A stretch of DNA of 18,884 bases from contig JAOTZA010000020.1 in assembly GCA_029861655.1 (NCBI GenBank), positions 1 to 18,884 on the forward strand, read 5' to 3'. The position numbers were made by a program, and so were the translations under genes. The stretch comes from Acidobacteriota bacterium. Lineage in GTDB: Bacteria > Acidobacteriota > Thermoanaerobaculia > Multivoradales > JAHEKO01. The notes beneath the pieces were generated by a model. The model did not search any database and was not told the DNA's origin. It was given only the letters and a program-made list of their open reading frames with translations. Below, in pieces: positions 7,392-15,968 of this stretch; position 1 is the first letter of the stretch, and the number at the start of each line of letters is the position of its first letter.

Positions 7392-7850
7392 ATGGATACG
7401 CGCGGTGAGCCCGGTTGTCGGGTCTGGATCGACGGCGCCGCACGGGGAAACCCGGGTGAGGCGGCCTTTGGCATCTTTGTCCGGCACGCCACCGAGAGAG
7501 ACGAGTTCGGCGGCTACCTGGGTCACGCAACCAACAACGTGGCCGAGTACACAGCGCTTATCGCCGCTCTTGCCTATGCCGAGCACCGTGGGATCGACCA
7601 CCTGACCGTCTTCAGCGACAGCCAACTCCTGGTGCGGCAAGTCAACGGCGAATATCGCGTCAAGGCCCCAAATCTTCGTCCGCTCTTCTTCAAGGTCCTC
7701 GAGCTTCGGCGCTCTTTACGCGACTTCTCGATAAAGCACGTTCGCCGCGAAGACAACCGCGACGCCGACCGTATCGCCAACGAGGCCATCGACGAGAGAC
7801 GGCCTTTGCCCGGTTGGTTGAGTGCCGAGTTACCGACCATCATTCAATGA
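7392..7850 (+). CDS. rnhA: Ribonuclease HI family protein
   Basis: The protein has 152 residues, the normal length for a single-domain RNase HI. All four acidic catalytic positions are visible: Asp14 in WIDGAARGNPG, Glu52 in NNVAEYTAL, Asp76 in FSDSQLL, and Asp126 in NRDADRIAN. The enzyme would cut the RNA strand of RNA-DNA hybrids such as R-loops and primers. It lacks the basic handle helix of E. coli RnhA, so it resembles the compact ribonuclease HI family common in Gram-positive and deep-branching bacteria. The start at 7392 has no Shine-Dalgarno but has TATAGT 10 bases upstream. The stop overlaps the start of the yggS-like gene by four bases (ATGA), implying translational coupling. Confidence 0.93.
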   Translation: MDTRGEPGCRVWIDGAARGNPGEAAFGIFVRHATERDEFGGYLGHATNNVAEYTALIAALAYAEHRGIDHLTVFSDSQLLVRQVNGEYRVKAPNLRPLFFKVLELRRSLRDFSIKHVRREDNRDADRIANEAIDERRPLPGWLSAELPTIIQ

Positions 7851-8554
7851 CCCCTTCAGAACACGATGCGGTCATCACGCGATGCCGAGAGGTCCAACGA
7901 CGGATCGTAGAGGCCTGTGATCGCAGCAGCCGCCGTCCGGATGAGGTTCGTCTCATCGGCGCCGGCAAACGACAGGACCTCGAGCGGCTGCGCGCTGCCT
8001 ACGAGGCGGGACTCCGCGCTTTTGGCGAGAACCAGGTCCAGGAAGCAATCGTCCACGGTGCGGAGTTGGCGGACGACATCGACTGGCATCTCATCGGTCC
8101 TCTCCAGTCGAACAAGGCACGCAGCGCGGCGGCTTTCTTCTCCACCATCCAATCAATCGACCGCATCAAGATTGCCCGCGTACTCGAGCGTCAAGCCACC
8201 CGGCTGGGGCGAACCTTGGACGCCTTTCTCGAGGTCAATCTGGGCGGCGAGCCGACAAAGCACGGCTTCGCCCCCTCCGCGTTAGAGGAAGGCCTGGACG
8301 ACTTGGCCGATCTCGAGAACATACGGATCGTCGGGTTGATGGCCATCCCACCCATGGCCGAAAGCCCCGAACAATCTCGTCGCTGGTTTGCCGAGCTTCG
8401 CAGGCTCCGTGATCGGTTCTTTTCGCTTCCGTCCTGGAACGGGCGCCCGGGCTACCTGTCCATGGGCATGAGTGCTGATTTCGAAATCGCCATTGAGGAG
8501 GGAGCGACTCATGTACGCGTCGGCACAGCGCTATTCGGAGCTCGGGCCAGCTAG
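7847..8554 (+). CDS. YggS/PLPBP-type pyridoxal-phosphate-binding protein
   Basis: The protein has 235 residues, the usual length. The start is the ATG at 7847 inside the ATGA overlap with the RNase H stop; a longer frame from 7814 exists but is less likely. Family features: Lys41 in VRLIGAGKRQD as the likely PLP-binding lysine, then AAYEAGLRAFGENQVQEA, WHLIGPLQSNKAR, SIDRIKIARVL, FLEVNLGGEPTKHGF, GLMAIPP, and near the end LSMGMSADFEIAIEEGATHVRVGTALFGAR. Members fold like the N-terminal domain of alanine racemase and maintain PLP homeostasis, without known enzymatic turnover. The lysine motif (GAGK) departs from the common VSK form. There is no Shine-Dalgarno, so translation probably depends on coupling to the RNase H gene. 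Confidence 0.93.
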   Translation: MTPSEHDAVITRCREVQRRIVEACDRSSRRPDEVRLIGAGKRQDLERLRAAYEAGLRAFGENQVQEAIVHGAELADDIDWHLIGPLQSNKARSAAAFFSTIQSIDRIKIARVLERQATRLGRTLDAFLEVNLGGEPTKHGFAPSALEEGLDDLADLENIRIVGLMAIPPMAESPEQSRRWFAELRRLRDRFFSLPSWNGRPGYLSMGMSADFEIAIEEGATHVRVGTALFGARAS

Positions 8555-8580
8555 CGGTCGCAGAAAGCACTGAGACACAT

Positions 8581-9843
8581 ATGGCGGACCTGTTGATCGA
8601 AAACCTCTCCGAGGTCGCCACCCCGATCGGCTCGACATCATGTGCCGGCGTCCACCAACGATCGATCCATCGACTCGAGGCCTCAGTGGTCCTTTGTCGA
8701 GCCGGGTCCATTTCATTCGTCGGCACGCTCGCCGATCTCGAGCGGCGCGAGGGACCCGAGGCACTCACGTGCCTCCCACGGCTCGATGGTGGGGGCGGCA
8801 CTCTCGTTCCCGGATTTGTCGATCCACACACTCATCTGCCGTGGGCCGGTAGCCGCGAAGCCGAATTCGCCCAGCGTCTCGCCGGTAAGACGTACCTCGA
8901 GATCGCGGCCGCAGGTGGCGGAATTCTGTCGACCGTCTCCGCAACCCGGGCCGCCTCCGAAGAAGACCTTTGCACGTCGATGCTCGGCCGGCTCGGCCAC
9001 ATGCTGCGTCATGGCACCACCACTGCCGAAGCCAAAAGCGGCTACGGACTCAGTCTTGCCGATGAGCTCAAACAGCTGCGCGCGATCCGGAGCGCATCCG
9101 AGACGCAAGCTGTCGATCTCGTCCCCACACTCCTAGCGGCCCACGAGGTGCCGCCGGAGCACCGCGACAGGCGCTCCGCCTATCTCGACTTGATCTGTAA
9201 AGAGATCGTGCCCGCGGTCGCCGAGCAGCAGCTGGCTCGGTTCTGTGATGTTTTCTGCGAAGACGGCGTCTTCTCCCCAGACGAGTCGCGCCGGGTGTTG
9301 GAGGCCGGTGCGAGCCATGGACTTGCACCGCGCCTTCACGCCGATGAATTCGCCGATTCCGGCGGCGCCGAGCTCGCAGCCGAGCTTGGCGCTCTTTCTG
9401 CGGATCACTTGATGGCGGTCTCCGACGCCGGCATCGAGGCGATGGCAGATACCGGCGTGACCGCTGTTCTGCTTCCTGGAACCAGCTTCTTCCTCATGAA
9501 GCATACTTACGCGCCTGCCCGGCGGCTCATCGACGCCGGCGTTCCGGTAGCGCTCGCCACCGACTGCAACCCGGGTTCGTCCTATTCCGAGTCCATGCCG
9601 ATGATCCTCACCCTATCGGTGTTCGAGTTGGGTCTTTCAATCGAAGAGAGCCTTACCGCCGCCACCCTCAACGCGGCTTGCTGTCTCGGACTGGGTGAGG
9701 AGATCGGCTCGATCGAAGAGGGGAAGAGGGCCGATCTTGTGCTGCTCGACGCTCCCAACCTGCTTCACCTCGGCTATCACTACGGCGTCAACCCGGTGCG
9801 GGTAGTGATCAAGAACGGGCAAGTCGCGCACCGAGCGTACTGA
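8581..9843 (+). CDS. hutI: Imidazolonepropionase
   Basis: The protein has 420 residues, the family length. It belongs to the amidohydrolase superfamily. Metal ligands are visible: His83 and His85 in DPHTHLPWAGSREAEF, His253 in RLHADEF, His in LSADHLMA, and Asp328 in ATDCNPGSSYSESMP. HutI-specific features include AGKTYLEIAAAGGGILSTV and GTTTAEAKSGYGL. The enzyme hydrolyses 4-imidazolone-5-propanoate to N-formimino-L-glutamate, the third step of histidine degradation. No hutH, hutU or formiminoglutamate hydrolase gene lies in this window, so the rest of the pathway must be elsewhere. It begins 26 bases after the YggS-like gene with only a weak Shine-Dalgarno, and may be the last gene of that transcript. 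Downstream is the 61-bp repeat array. Confidence 0.94.
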   Translation: MADLLIENLSEVATPIGSTSCAGVHQRSIHRLEASVVLCRAGSISFVGTLADLERREGPEALTCLPRLDGGGGTLVPGFVDPHTHLPWAGSREAEFAQRLAGKTYLEIAAAGGGILSTVSATRAASEEDLCTSMLGRLGHMLRHGTTTAEAKSGYGLSLADELKQLRAIRSASETQAVDLVPTLLAAHEVPPEHRDRRSAYLDLICKEIVPAVAEQQLARFCDVFCEDGVFSPDESRRVLEAGASHGLAPRLHADEFADSGGAELAAELGALSADHLMAVSDAGIEAMADTGVTAVLLPGTSFFLMKHTYAPARRLIDAGVPVALATDCNPGSSYSESMPMILTLSVFELGLSIEESLTAATLNAACCLGLGEEIGSIEEGKRADLVLLDAPNLLHLGYHYGVNPVRVVIKNGQVAHRAY

Positions 9844-9845
9844 GA

Positions 9846-9860
9846 CGACGCTCGGCGTCG
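9846..9860 (+). terminator. Short hairpin directly after hutI
   Basis: CGACGC pairs with GCGTCG across a three-base TCG loop three bases after the hutI stop, followed by ATTTGT. It could be a weak terminator; the T tract is poor. Confidence 0.35.
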
Positions 9861-9877
9861 ATTTGTGGCGTTGGGCC

Positions 9878-10182
9878 GAGGTTCGGTCGACACGGAGGTC
9901 GACTGCTACATCCAAAAAGACCGGTCCGTTGTTCTTGCGAGGTTCGGTCGACACGAAGGTCGACCGCTACATCCAAAGAGACCGGTCCGTCGTTCTTGCG
10001 AGGTTCGGTCGACACGAAGGCCGACCGCTACATCCAAAGAGACCGGTCCGTCGTTCTTGCGAGGTTCGGTCGACACGGAGGTCGACTGCTGCATCCGAAG
10101 AAACCGATCCGTCGTTCCTGCGAGGTTCGGTCGACACGGAGGTCGACCGCTACATCCAAAGAAACCGGTCCGTCGTTCCTGC
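9878..10182. repeat. Array of five 61-bp direct tandem repeats, each with a hairpin
   Basis: Units begin at 9878, 9939, 10000, 10061 and 10122, each with GAGGTTCGGTCGACAC, and all are exactly 61 bases with no indels. Each carries the inverted repeat CGGTCGAC-(6)-GTCGACCG at unit positions 7-14 and 21-28; it is perfect in units 2 and 5, and one pair is altered in units 1, 3 and 4. A second palindrome, GACCGGTC, lies at positions 42-49 of units 1-3. The roughly ten variable sites are all transitions. The period is not a multiple of three, so any frame shifts from unit to unit, which argues against coding. The array fills most of the 421-base gap between the convergent ends of hutI and the DUF3467 gene. 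Units follow each other without unique spacers, so it is not CRISPR. Role unknown. Confidence 0.95.
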
Positions 10183-10184
10183 GT

Positions 10185-10211
10185 TGTAGCGGTCGAGCTC
10201 TGTCTCGACCG
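10185..10211. repeat. Inverted partial copy of the 61-bp unit forming an end hairpin
   Basis: TGTAGCGGTCGA at 10185-10196 is the reverse complement of 12 bases in the repeat units. It overlaps a perfect 8-bp hairpin (CGGTCGAG, loop CTCTGT, CTCGACCG; 10190-10211) followed by TCTTCTCTT. The hairpin may close the array or act as a plus-strand terminator. A 12-bp palindrome (GAGCTCGAGCTC) follows at 10228-10239. Confidence 0.65.
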
Positions 10212-10264
10212 TCTTCTCTTGGTCGGCGAGCTCGAGCTCCATTAGGAGACTGGCATCCCCCGAC

Positions 10265-10546
10265 CTAGTTCACCTCGCCCTCGTCGGCCGGCGGCGCCGC
10301 TTCCACGATCGTCCCATGAGCTTTCTCGTAGCGCTCCAGGTTCTCGGCCAGGGCCCGGACGATTCTCTTCAGATGGCCCGGGCTGGTGACGATCCTTGCC
10401 GTAACGATGGCCTGTGGTGGCACCGCGTTGATGAAATCGAGAATGAACTCCTCACGGGTGTGGGTAACCCGCAGCAGGTTTGAATAGCTCCCCTTGAGCT
10501 CGTCGTCGTTCATCTTGATATTTAGAGTCTTCTTCGCTTCCGCCAT
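10265..10546 (-). CDS. DUF3467 domain protein
   Basis: The protein has 93 residues and starts at 10546 with AAGGAAG upstream. The body (LKGSYSNLLRVTHTREEFILDFI, then ARIVTSPGHLKRIVRALAENLERYEKAHG) matches the DUF3467 pattern of small soluble bacterial proteins of unknown function. There is no signal peptide or membrane segment. The start lies 18 bases after the Wzt-type ATPase stop, so it is probably the third gene of the permease-ATPase transcript. The gene order alone does not show that it takes part in export. Confidence 0.85.
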   Translation of the reverse strand: MAEAKKTLNIKMNDDELKGSYSNLLRVTHTREEFILDFINAVPPQAIVTARIVTSPGHLKRIVRALAENLERYEKAHGTIVEAAPPADEGEVN

Positions 10547-10564
10547 GAGTTGCTTCCTTTTTCT

Positions 10565-11899
10565 TTACTGGCGAACCGGCTCGCCCCAGTTCACCCCACC
10601 CTCAGACTGCCATTCGTGGCGGGGGAAATACACCCCGACACCGGTTTCGCTCGAGATCAACGAGAAACTCAGAATCTGGCGATGATAATCGTATGGGTAG
10701 CCATCGCGGGCGTGGACGGCCACATCCAGCAGGTACTCGCCGGGCGCCAATCGAAGTTCCGGGCATTGCAGCCGGACCGTTGCATCGCCGGAAAACGTCT
10801 TGGGCCTCATTCCAGCGAGATGGGTGTTTGTTCCCCAGACCTCGACGCCACGAAACGTAAACAGACCCACGCCAAAAACAAAATCTTCGAGCGCTCGATC
10901 GGCTCGGGCTCGGATCTCGAAGACCACCCCGTCACCGGTTGAAAAGTTGTACCGCTCGTTCCCCAAAAGGTCGAGCATCCGCGCCGACATGATCTCGGCC
11001 TCACGAGAACCCCAACGCAGCACCTCTTCGGGCTCCTCCGCCACCGGTTGATCTTCCGCGACCGCATCCGACACCACCTCACCCGCCGAATCCAAAGACT
11101 CGATCTGTTCTTGCCGCTGCTTCTTGGCCTCTTTGTGTTGATGTCCCTCGCTCTCGGCCACAGCCTGGCGGTAGGCATCAGCGACGCGACGTGGCTCGGC
11201 CAGGAGCCGTTGACGCCCGCGATCCAGCCACAAGCAACGATCGGCGAACTCCTCGACAAGGCCCAGGGAGTGGCTGACCAGCAAGACCGTTCGACCTTTC
11301 GCCAGGAACTCTTCGATCTTGCGCACGCACTTATGCGCAAAGGCCTCGTCGCCGACGGCCAGGACTTCATCTACAAGGAGGATGTCGGGGTCTGTGTGGA
11401 TGGCTACCGAGAAACCCAGCCGAACATACATACCCGAGGAGTAGTTCTTGACCGGCTCATCGATAAAATCCGCCAGCCCCGAAAACTCGACTATTTCGTC
11501 GAAGCGTCGCTCGACCTCACGCCGAGGCAGACCCAGGACCGCACCGTTGATGTAGACATTTTCACGGCCCGAGATCTCCGGGTGAAACCCGGCTCCCAAC
11601 TCGATCAGCGCGGCGACCCGGCCGCGGATCCTCACATGGCCCGCCGTCGGCTTGAGGATTCCGGCGAGGATCTTGAGAAGGGTCGATTTTCCCGATCCGT
11701 TGCTGCCAATAACCGCAAAGGCCTCGCCCTCCTGCACCGCAAAGTTCACCTCTTCGATCGCCTGGATCGTGTCTTCGGGCTTTAGACCGGCCGTCAAGCT
11801 GCGCTCGAGAAGCGCACTCTTGAGCGTACGCAGCTGATAGCCGGGGGCAGAGCGCCGGTAGAGCTTGGTGAGACCGTCGACTTCGATGACCGCCGTCAC
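10565..11899 (-). CDS. Polysaccharide ABC transporter ATP-binding protein, Wzt type, with C-terminal Wzt_C-like domain
   Basis: The protein has 444 residues. The start is the GTG at 11899, overlapping the permease stop by four bases (GTGA). The open frame continues far upstream, but that part lies over the permease gene and is not protein-like. The ATPase domain (about 1-230) has Walker A GSNGSGKST (65-73), signature NYSSGMYVRL (152-161), Walker B ILLVDEVL (173-180) and the switch His210 in LLVSHSL. GFHPEISGRENVYING is typical of Wzt/TagH/RfbE ATPases. A charged linker (about 240-290) leads to a beta-rich domain (about 300-430; GDGVVFEIRARAD, LAPGEYLLDVAVHARDGYPYDY) like the Wzt_C domain, which recognises the non-reducing end of the glycan. 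The likely task is export of a lipid-linked O-antigen or other polysaccharide. Confidence 0.92.
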   Translation of the reverse strand: MTAVIEVDGLTKLYRRSAPGYQLRTLKSALLERSLTAGLKPEDTIQAIEEVNFAVQEGEAFAVIGSNGSGKSTLLKILAGILKPTAGHVRIRGRVAALIELGAGFHPEISGRENVYINGAVLGLPRREVERRFDEIVEFSGLADFIDEPVKNYSSGMYVRLGFSVAIHTDPDILLVDEVLAVGDEAFAHKCVRKIEEFLAKGRTVLLVSHSLGLVEEFADRCLWLDRGRQRLLAEPRRVADAYRQAVAESEGHQHKEAKKQRQEQIESLDSAGEVVSDAVAEDQPVAEEPEEVLRWGSREAEIMSARMLDLLGNERYNFSTGDGVVFEIRARADRALEDFVFGVGLFTFRGVEVWGTNTHLAGMRPKTFSGDATVRLQCPELRLAPGEYLLDVAVHARDGYPYDYHRQILSFSLISSETGVGVYFPRHEWQSEGGVNWGEPVRQ

Positions 11900-12702
11900 A
11901 CCGCCTCCACGAGGTTGTCGCTGAGTCGGTGGAATAGCCAGGACCCCAAAGCCCAGAGGACAATCGCCCAACCCACCATGTGCGCCACCAGGCCGAGCCG
12001 TAGTGGGTCGCCATGAAAGACGACTTCTTGAAACGCGGTGGCGAACGGCGCAAACGGGTTGAGCCAGTGGACGGCCCATCTTCCGGCTCGGGGAAGCTGC
12101 TGCAAAGGGTAGAGAATCGGTGTCAGATACAGCAGCAGAGACAGGACGTTGATCAGAATGTCCCGGATGTCCTTGAAGTGAACGTTGAGGGCCGCCAAGG
12201 CCAAGGTGATCCCGCCAACGGCAAAGAATTCGAGAACGACCACGACCGGAAGCGCCCCCGACCACCATCCGGCGACCGGATGCCCAAGATACCGACCGAC
12301 CGCCAGACCGGCTGCCAGGATCGGCAAGGCGAGCAAGAAATGCACCAGGTTCGCAAACACCGCGATCATCGGCAAGATCTCGGCCGGGAACACCGCCTTG
12401 CGGATGAGGCCCGCGTTGGCCATCAGCGACTGGCTGCCCTCGAGCATCGATGTCGACACCCAAATCCACGGGAAGAGACCGGTCATCAGGAACAGCGGAT
12501 AGGGGTCCAGATCCGCTCCCGCAAAGCGAGGCTTGAAGATGACCGTAAAGACGAACGAGTAAACCGCCAGCATCAGCAGCGGGTTGACCAGCGACCAGAA
12601 AAAACCGAGGACGGAGCCACGGTAGCGGGCCTTGAGCTCGCGAACCACGAGTGTGGCGAGCAGACCTCGGTACCTGAGAAGCCTTCGCGTAACCTCGAAC
12701 AA
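11896..12702 (-). CDS. ABC-2 type polysaccharide export permease, Wzm type
   Basis: The protein has 268 residues and about six hydrophobic membrane segments. The N-terminus (LLATLVVRELKARYRGSVLGFFWSLVNPLL) is the hallmark of Wzm/TagG/RfbA permeases, and HFKDIRDILINVLSLLLYLTPILYP lies in the second half. It partners the Wzt-type ATPase encoded next, with a GTGA overlap. The start appears to be TTG at 12702: an in-frame TAG stands shortly upstream and no ATG or GTG is available before the conserved region. No clear Shine-Dalgarno is seen. Together the two genes would form a channel flipping and exporting a lipid-linked polysaccharide. No glycosyltransferase genes are in the window, so the substrate is unknown. 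Confidence 0.92.
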   Translation of the reverse strand: MFEVTRRLLRYRGLLATLVVRELKARYRGSVLGFFWSLVNPLLMLAVYSFVFTVIFKPRFAGADLDPYPLFLMTGLFPWIWVSTSMLEGSQSLMANAGLIRKAVFPAEILPMIAVFANLVHFLLALPILAAGLAVGRYLGHPVAGWWSGALPVVVVLEFFAVGGITLALAALNVHFKDIRDILINVLSLLLYLTPILYPLQQLPRAGRWAVHWLNPFAPFATAFQEVVFHGDPLRLGLVAHMVGWAIVLWALGSWLFHRLSDNLVEAV

Positions 12703-12849
12703 GACAGTCTGGCCCTAGCAGCCCGTAGTAGAAGTTGAGACGGTCGCGTTCAAGGACTGCTTGGAATCGTCAGCGGCTGTGGCACATCGCTCCGCCGCCG
12801 GATGATGTTATCGAGTTACAGCCTGACTCGCTTCACAGCCGAGCTGGAG

Positions 12850-14025
12850 CTAGTTGCCGCGCTTCCGTTGCTGCTCTTGGAGCTCGTGAAGTCGATCGAT
12901 GAGCGCCCGCCGCCGGGCCTCGATGTCGCGCTCGTAGTCCACCAGCGTGCCGTTTTGCACCACATAGACACGCGGAAACTTCTGCACATCGCCGCGCTCG
13001 TCGAACTGAATCGCACCGGTGACGCCAAAATAATCACGCAGACCCCTGACTTTCTTCCAAAGGTCGCTGGGCACGTCGGCGCCCTGTTTGAGCCCTTCGA
13101 CCAAGACCATCAAAGCATCGTACCCGTGGGCCGCGTACAGATCCGGTGCAAACCCATATTTCGCTCGATAGGCCTCCACAAAACCGATGACCTTGGGGTC
13201 CTCGCTGTCCGGCTCGAACCCCGCCTGGGTGAGAAACACGCCCTCCGAGTCATCGCCTGTCTGCTCGATCGCCTCCGGTGTCGAAAACGCCGAGGTGGTG
13301 AGGATCCGGCCCTGGAAGTTCTTTGCCCTGAGCTCGTTGATCATCTTGCCGATATCGTCGGCATAGGCTGCCAGATAGACGGCATTGGGCTCGAGACTGA
13401 CCACCCGCGCGATCAGTCCCGAAAAGTCTCCCGCCCCTTCCGGGTATTCGATGATCTCGGTGACCTGCCCGCCGTTGCGCTCGAACTCGGAGGCGAACAC
13501 AGCCTGGATTCCAGCGGCGTAGGTCTCCTCTTTGGCTACGATCACAGCCGTCTGGAGTCCCAGCTTTTGGGACCCGAAATTGCCCATGGTCGTGCCTTCT
13601 TTCGCATCCGAGGGGAAGACGCGATAGAAATTCCTGGAGATCCCTGTGAGCTGCGGATTCGACGCCGACGGCGACAGGAGCACGCGGTCGAACCGGTCGG
13701 CCACCGCCACCATTTCGAGAGCCTCAGCGGAAGTCACCCCTCCCACAACGGCCACGGCGCCACTATCGAACGCTTCGCGCAGCAGCTTATTCGCCTTCGC
13801 CGCGTCGCTCTCGGTGTCACTGATCACCAGATCGAGTGAAAACGGCAAATCGGGGCTCGCCTTGAGCTCCTCATACGCCAGCTCGACCCCCTTGCGCACC
13901 GGCTGTCCATAGATCTGCCAGGGGCCGCTAAGCGGCAATACGGCACTGATCTGGAGGCTCGAATCCGGGGCGCAACCTGCCACCATGGAGAACAGAGCTA
14001 ACGAGAGAATGACTTTTCTCATCAT
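12850..14025 (-). CDS. LivJ-like ABC transporter substrate-binding lipoprotein (Peripla_BP_6)
   Basis: The protein has 391 residues from the ATG at 14025; AGG six bases upstream supports this start, with a second ATG at 14022. The signal peptide ends in the lipobox VAGC, so it is a lipoprotein. The body shows the type I periplasmic binding fold of the branched-chain amino acid family: ISAVLPLSGPWQIYGQPVRKGVELAYEE, VAVVGGVTSAEALEMV, LSPSASNPQLT, NFYRVFPSD, AVYLAAYADDIGKMINELR and LYAAHGYDALMVLVEGLKQGA. Substrates in the family are amino acids, amides or small aromatics; the substrate here cannot be read from the sequence. The C-terminus ends in a charged helix. No LivH, LivM or ATPase genes lie nearby, so it is an orphan and might act as a sensor or envelope protein rather than in transport. 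Confidence 0.9.
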   Translation of the reverse strand: MMRKVILSLALFSMVAGCAPDSSLQISAVLPLSGPWQIYGQPVRKGVELAYEELKASPDLPFSLDLVISDTESDAAKANKLLREAFDSGAVAVVGGVTSAEALEMVAVADRFDRVLLSPSASNPQLTGISRNFYRVFPSDAKEGTTMGNFGSQKLGLQTAVIVAKEETYAAGIQAVFASEFERNGGQVTEIIEYPEGAGDFSGLIARVVSLEPNAVYLAAYADDIGKMINELRAKNFQGRILTTSAFSTPEAIEQTGDDSEGVFLTQAGFEPDSEDPKVIGFVEAYRAKYGFAPDLYAAHGYDALMVLVEGLKQGADVPSDLWKKVRGLRDYFGVTGAIQFDERGDVQKFPRVYVVQNGTLVDYERDIEARRRALIDRLHELQEQQRKRGN

Positions 14026-14065
14026 CACAACCTGCCTTGTCGAAGACACATCAAACCAGCGACCA

Positions 14066-14093
14066 GTCTTAACCGCCCATCTGGCAGTGTCAA
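14066..14093 (-). promoter_or_regulatory. Candidate promoter of the LivJ-like lipoprotein gene
   Basis: On the minus strand a perfect TTGACA (14093-14088) is followed after 16 bases by TAAGAC (14071-14066; 3 of 6). The predicted leader is about 35 bases. It faces away from the gene starting at 14185. Confidence 0.5.
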
Positions 14094-14172
14094 GCGTATG
14101 CTCCTTGTGTGCCGCCAGCGACTTAGACTATCAGCCACCGTCCCGGTTCCCCCATCCATCGTCCATGAGAGC

Positions 14173-14184
14173 TAGAATCACTGT
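14173..14184 (+). promoter_or_regulatory. Candidate leaderless promoter (-10 box) of the small CxxC protein gene
   Basis: TAGAAT (14173-14178) lies exactly six bases before the GTG start at 14185, which places the expected transcript start on the start codon itself. No Shine-Dalgarno and no -35 are visible. Confidence 0.45.
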
Positions 14185-14493
14185 GTGAGCGAGACGCGAA
14201 AACTCAGGCTTCGCTGCCCGGGGTGCCAAACGGACCTGGTGGTGGACGCCGCAACCGGAGAGGTCCTGTCGTACCGAGAAAAAAAGACCCCACCGGCAGG
14301 CGGTAAGCGTCTGGAGACCCTTCTCGAGGATCTCGACAAGAGCAAAGCCGAGGCCGAAAGCCTGTTCGACCGCGAGATGGAAGCGATGAAGGATCGCGAC
14401 CGCCTGTTGGACGAAAAGTTCAAGGAAGCCTTGAAACGTGCGGAGGAGAGCCCGGAAGACCAGCCTCCGCCCCGGCCATTCGATCTGGACTGA
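14185..14493 (+). CDS. Small CxxC (half zinc-ribbon-like) protein with charged helical tail
   Basis: The protein has 102 residues and starts with GTG at 14185. The N-terminus LRLRCPGCQTDLVVDAATGEVLSYRE carries a single CxxC knuckle followed by a beta-hairpin-like stretch. It resembles half of a zinc ribbon, so metal binding would need a partner or dimer. Residues about 40-90 form a charged helix (DLDKSKAEAESLFDREMEAMKDRDRLLDEKF), and the end PPPRPFDLD is compact and acidic. The function is unknown to me. It precedes the M16 pair by 74 bases on the same strand but may not belong to it, since the M16 gene has its own strong Shine-Dalgarno. Confidence 0.75.
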   Translation: MSETRKLRLRCPGCQTDLVVDAATGEVLSYREKKTPPAGGKRLETLLEDLDKSKAEAESLFDREMEAMKDRDRLLDEKFKEALKRAEESPEDQPPPRPFDLD

Positions 14494-14567
14494 AAAGACA
14501 CACCCGCCCCGTCAACGGCCGGCGCGCACCTGTCCCTACCATGCCACTGCCAAGAGAGGAGAAGTCG

Positions 14568-15967
<1,400 letters not shown>

Positions 15968-15968
<1 letters not shown>

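Noticed and set aside
9878..10182. CRISPR array
   Set aside because: The units are near identical over the full 61 bases and follow directly upon each other, so there are no unique spacers, and no cas genes are present.
9863..10245. Repeat-protein ORFs across the 61-bp array
   Set aside because: The period is not divisible by three, so the open frames are three rotating frames of non-coding DNA; the translations are Arg/Ser-rich with no family resemblance, and there are no binding sites for ribosomes.
10565..12469. A single 634-residue fusion of an upstream domain with the ATPase
   Set aside because: The first 190 residues are an out-of-frame reading of the permease gene, rich in Arg, Gly and Pro; the ATPase begins at the GTG overlapping the permease stop.
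12802..13839. Plus-strand ORF of 345 codons
   Set aside because: It is antisense to the clear LivJ-like lipoprotein gene and its translation matches no protein pattern.
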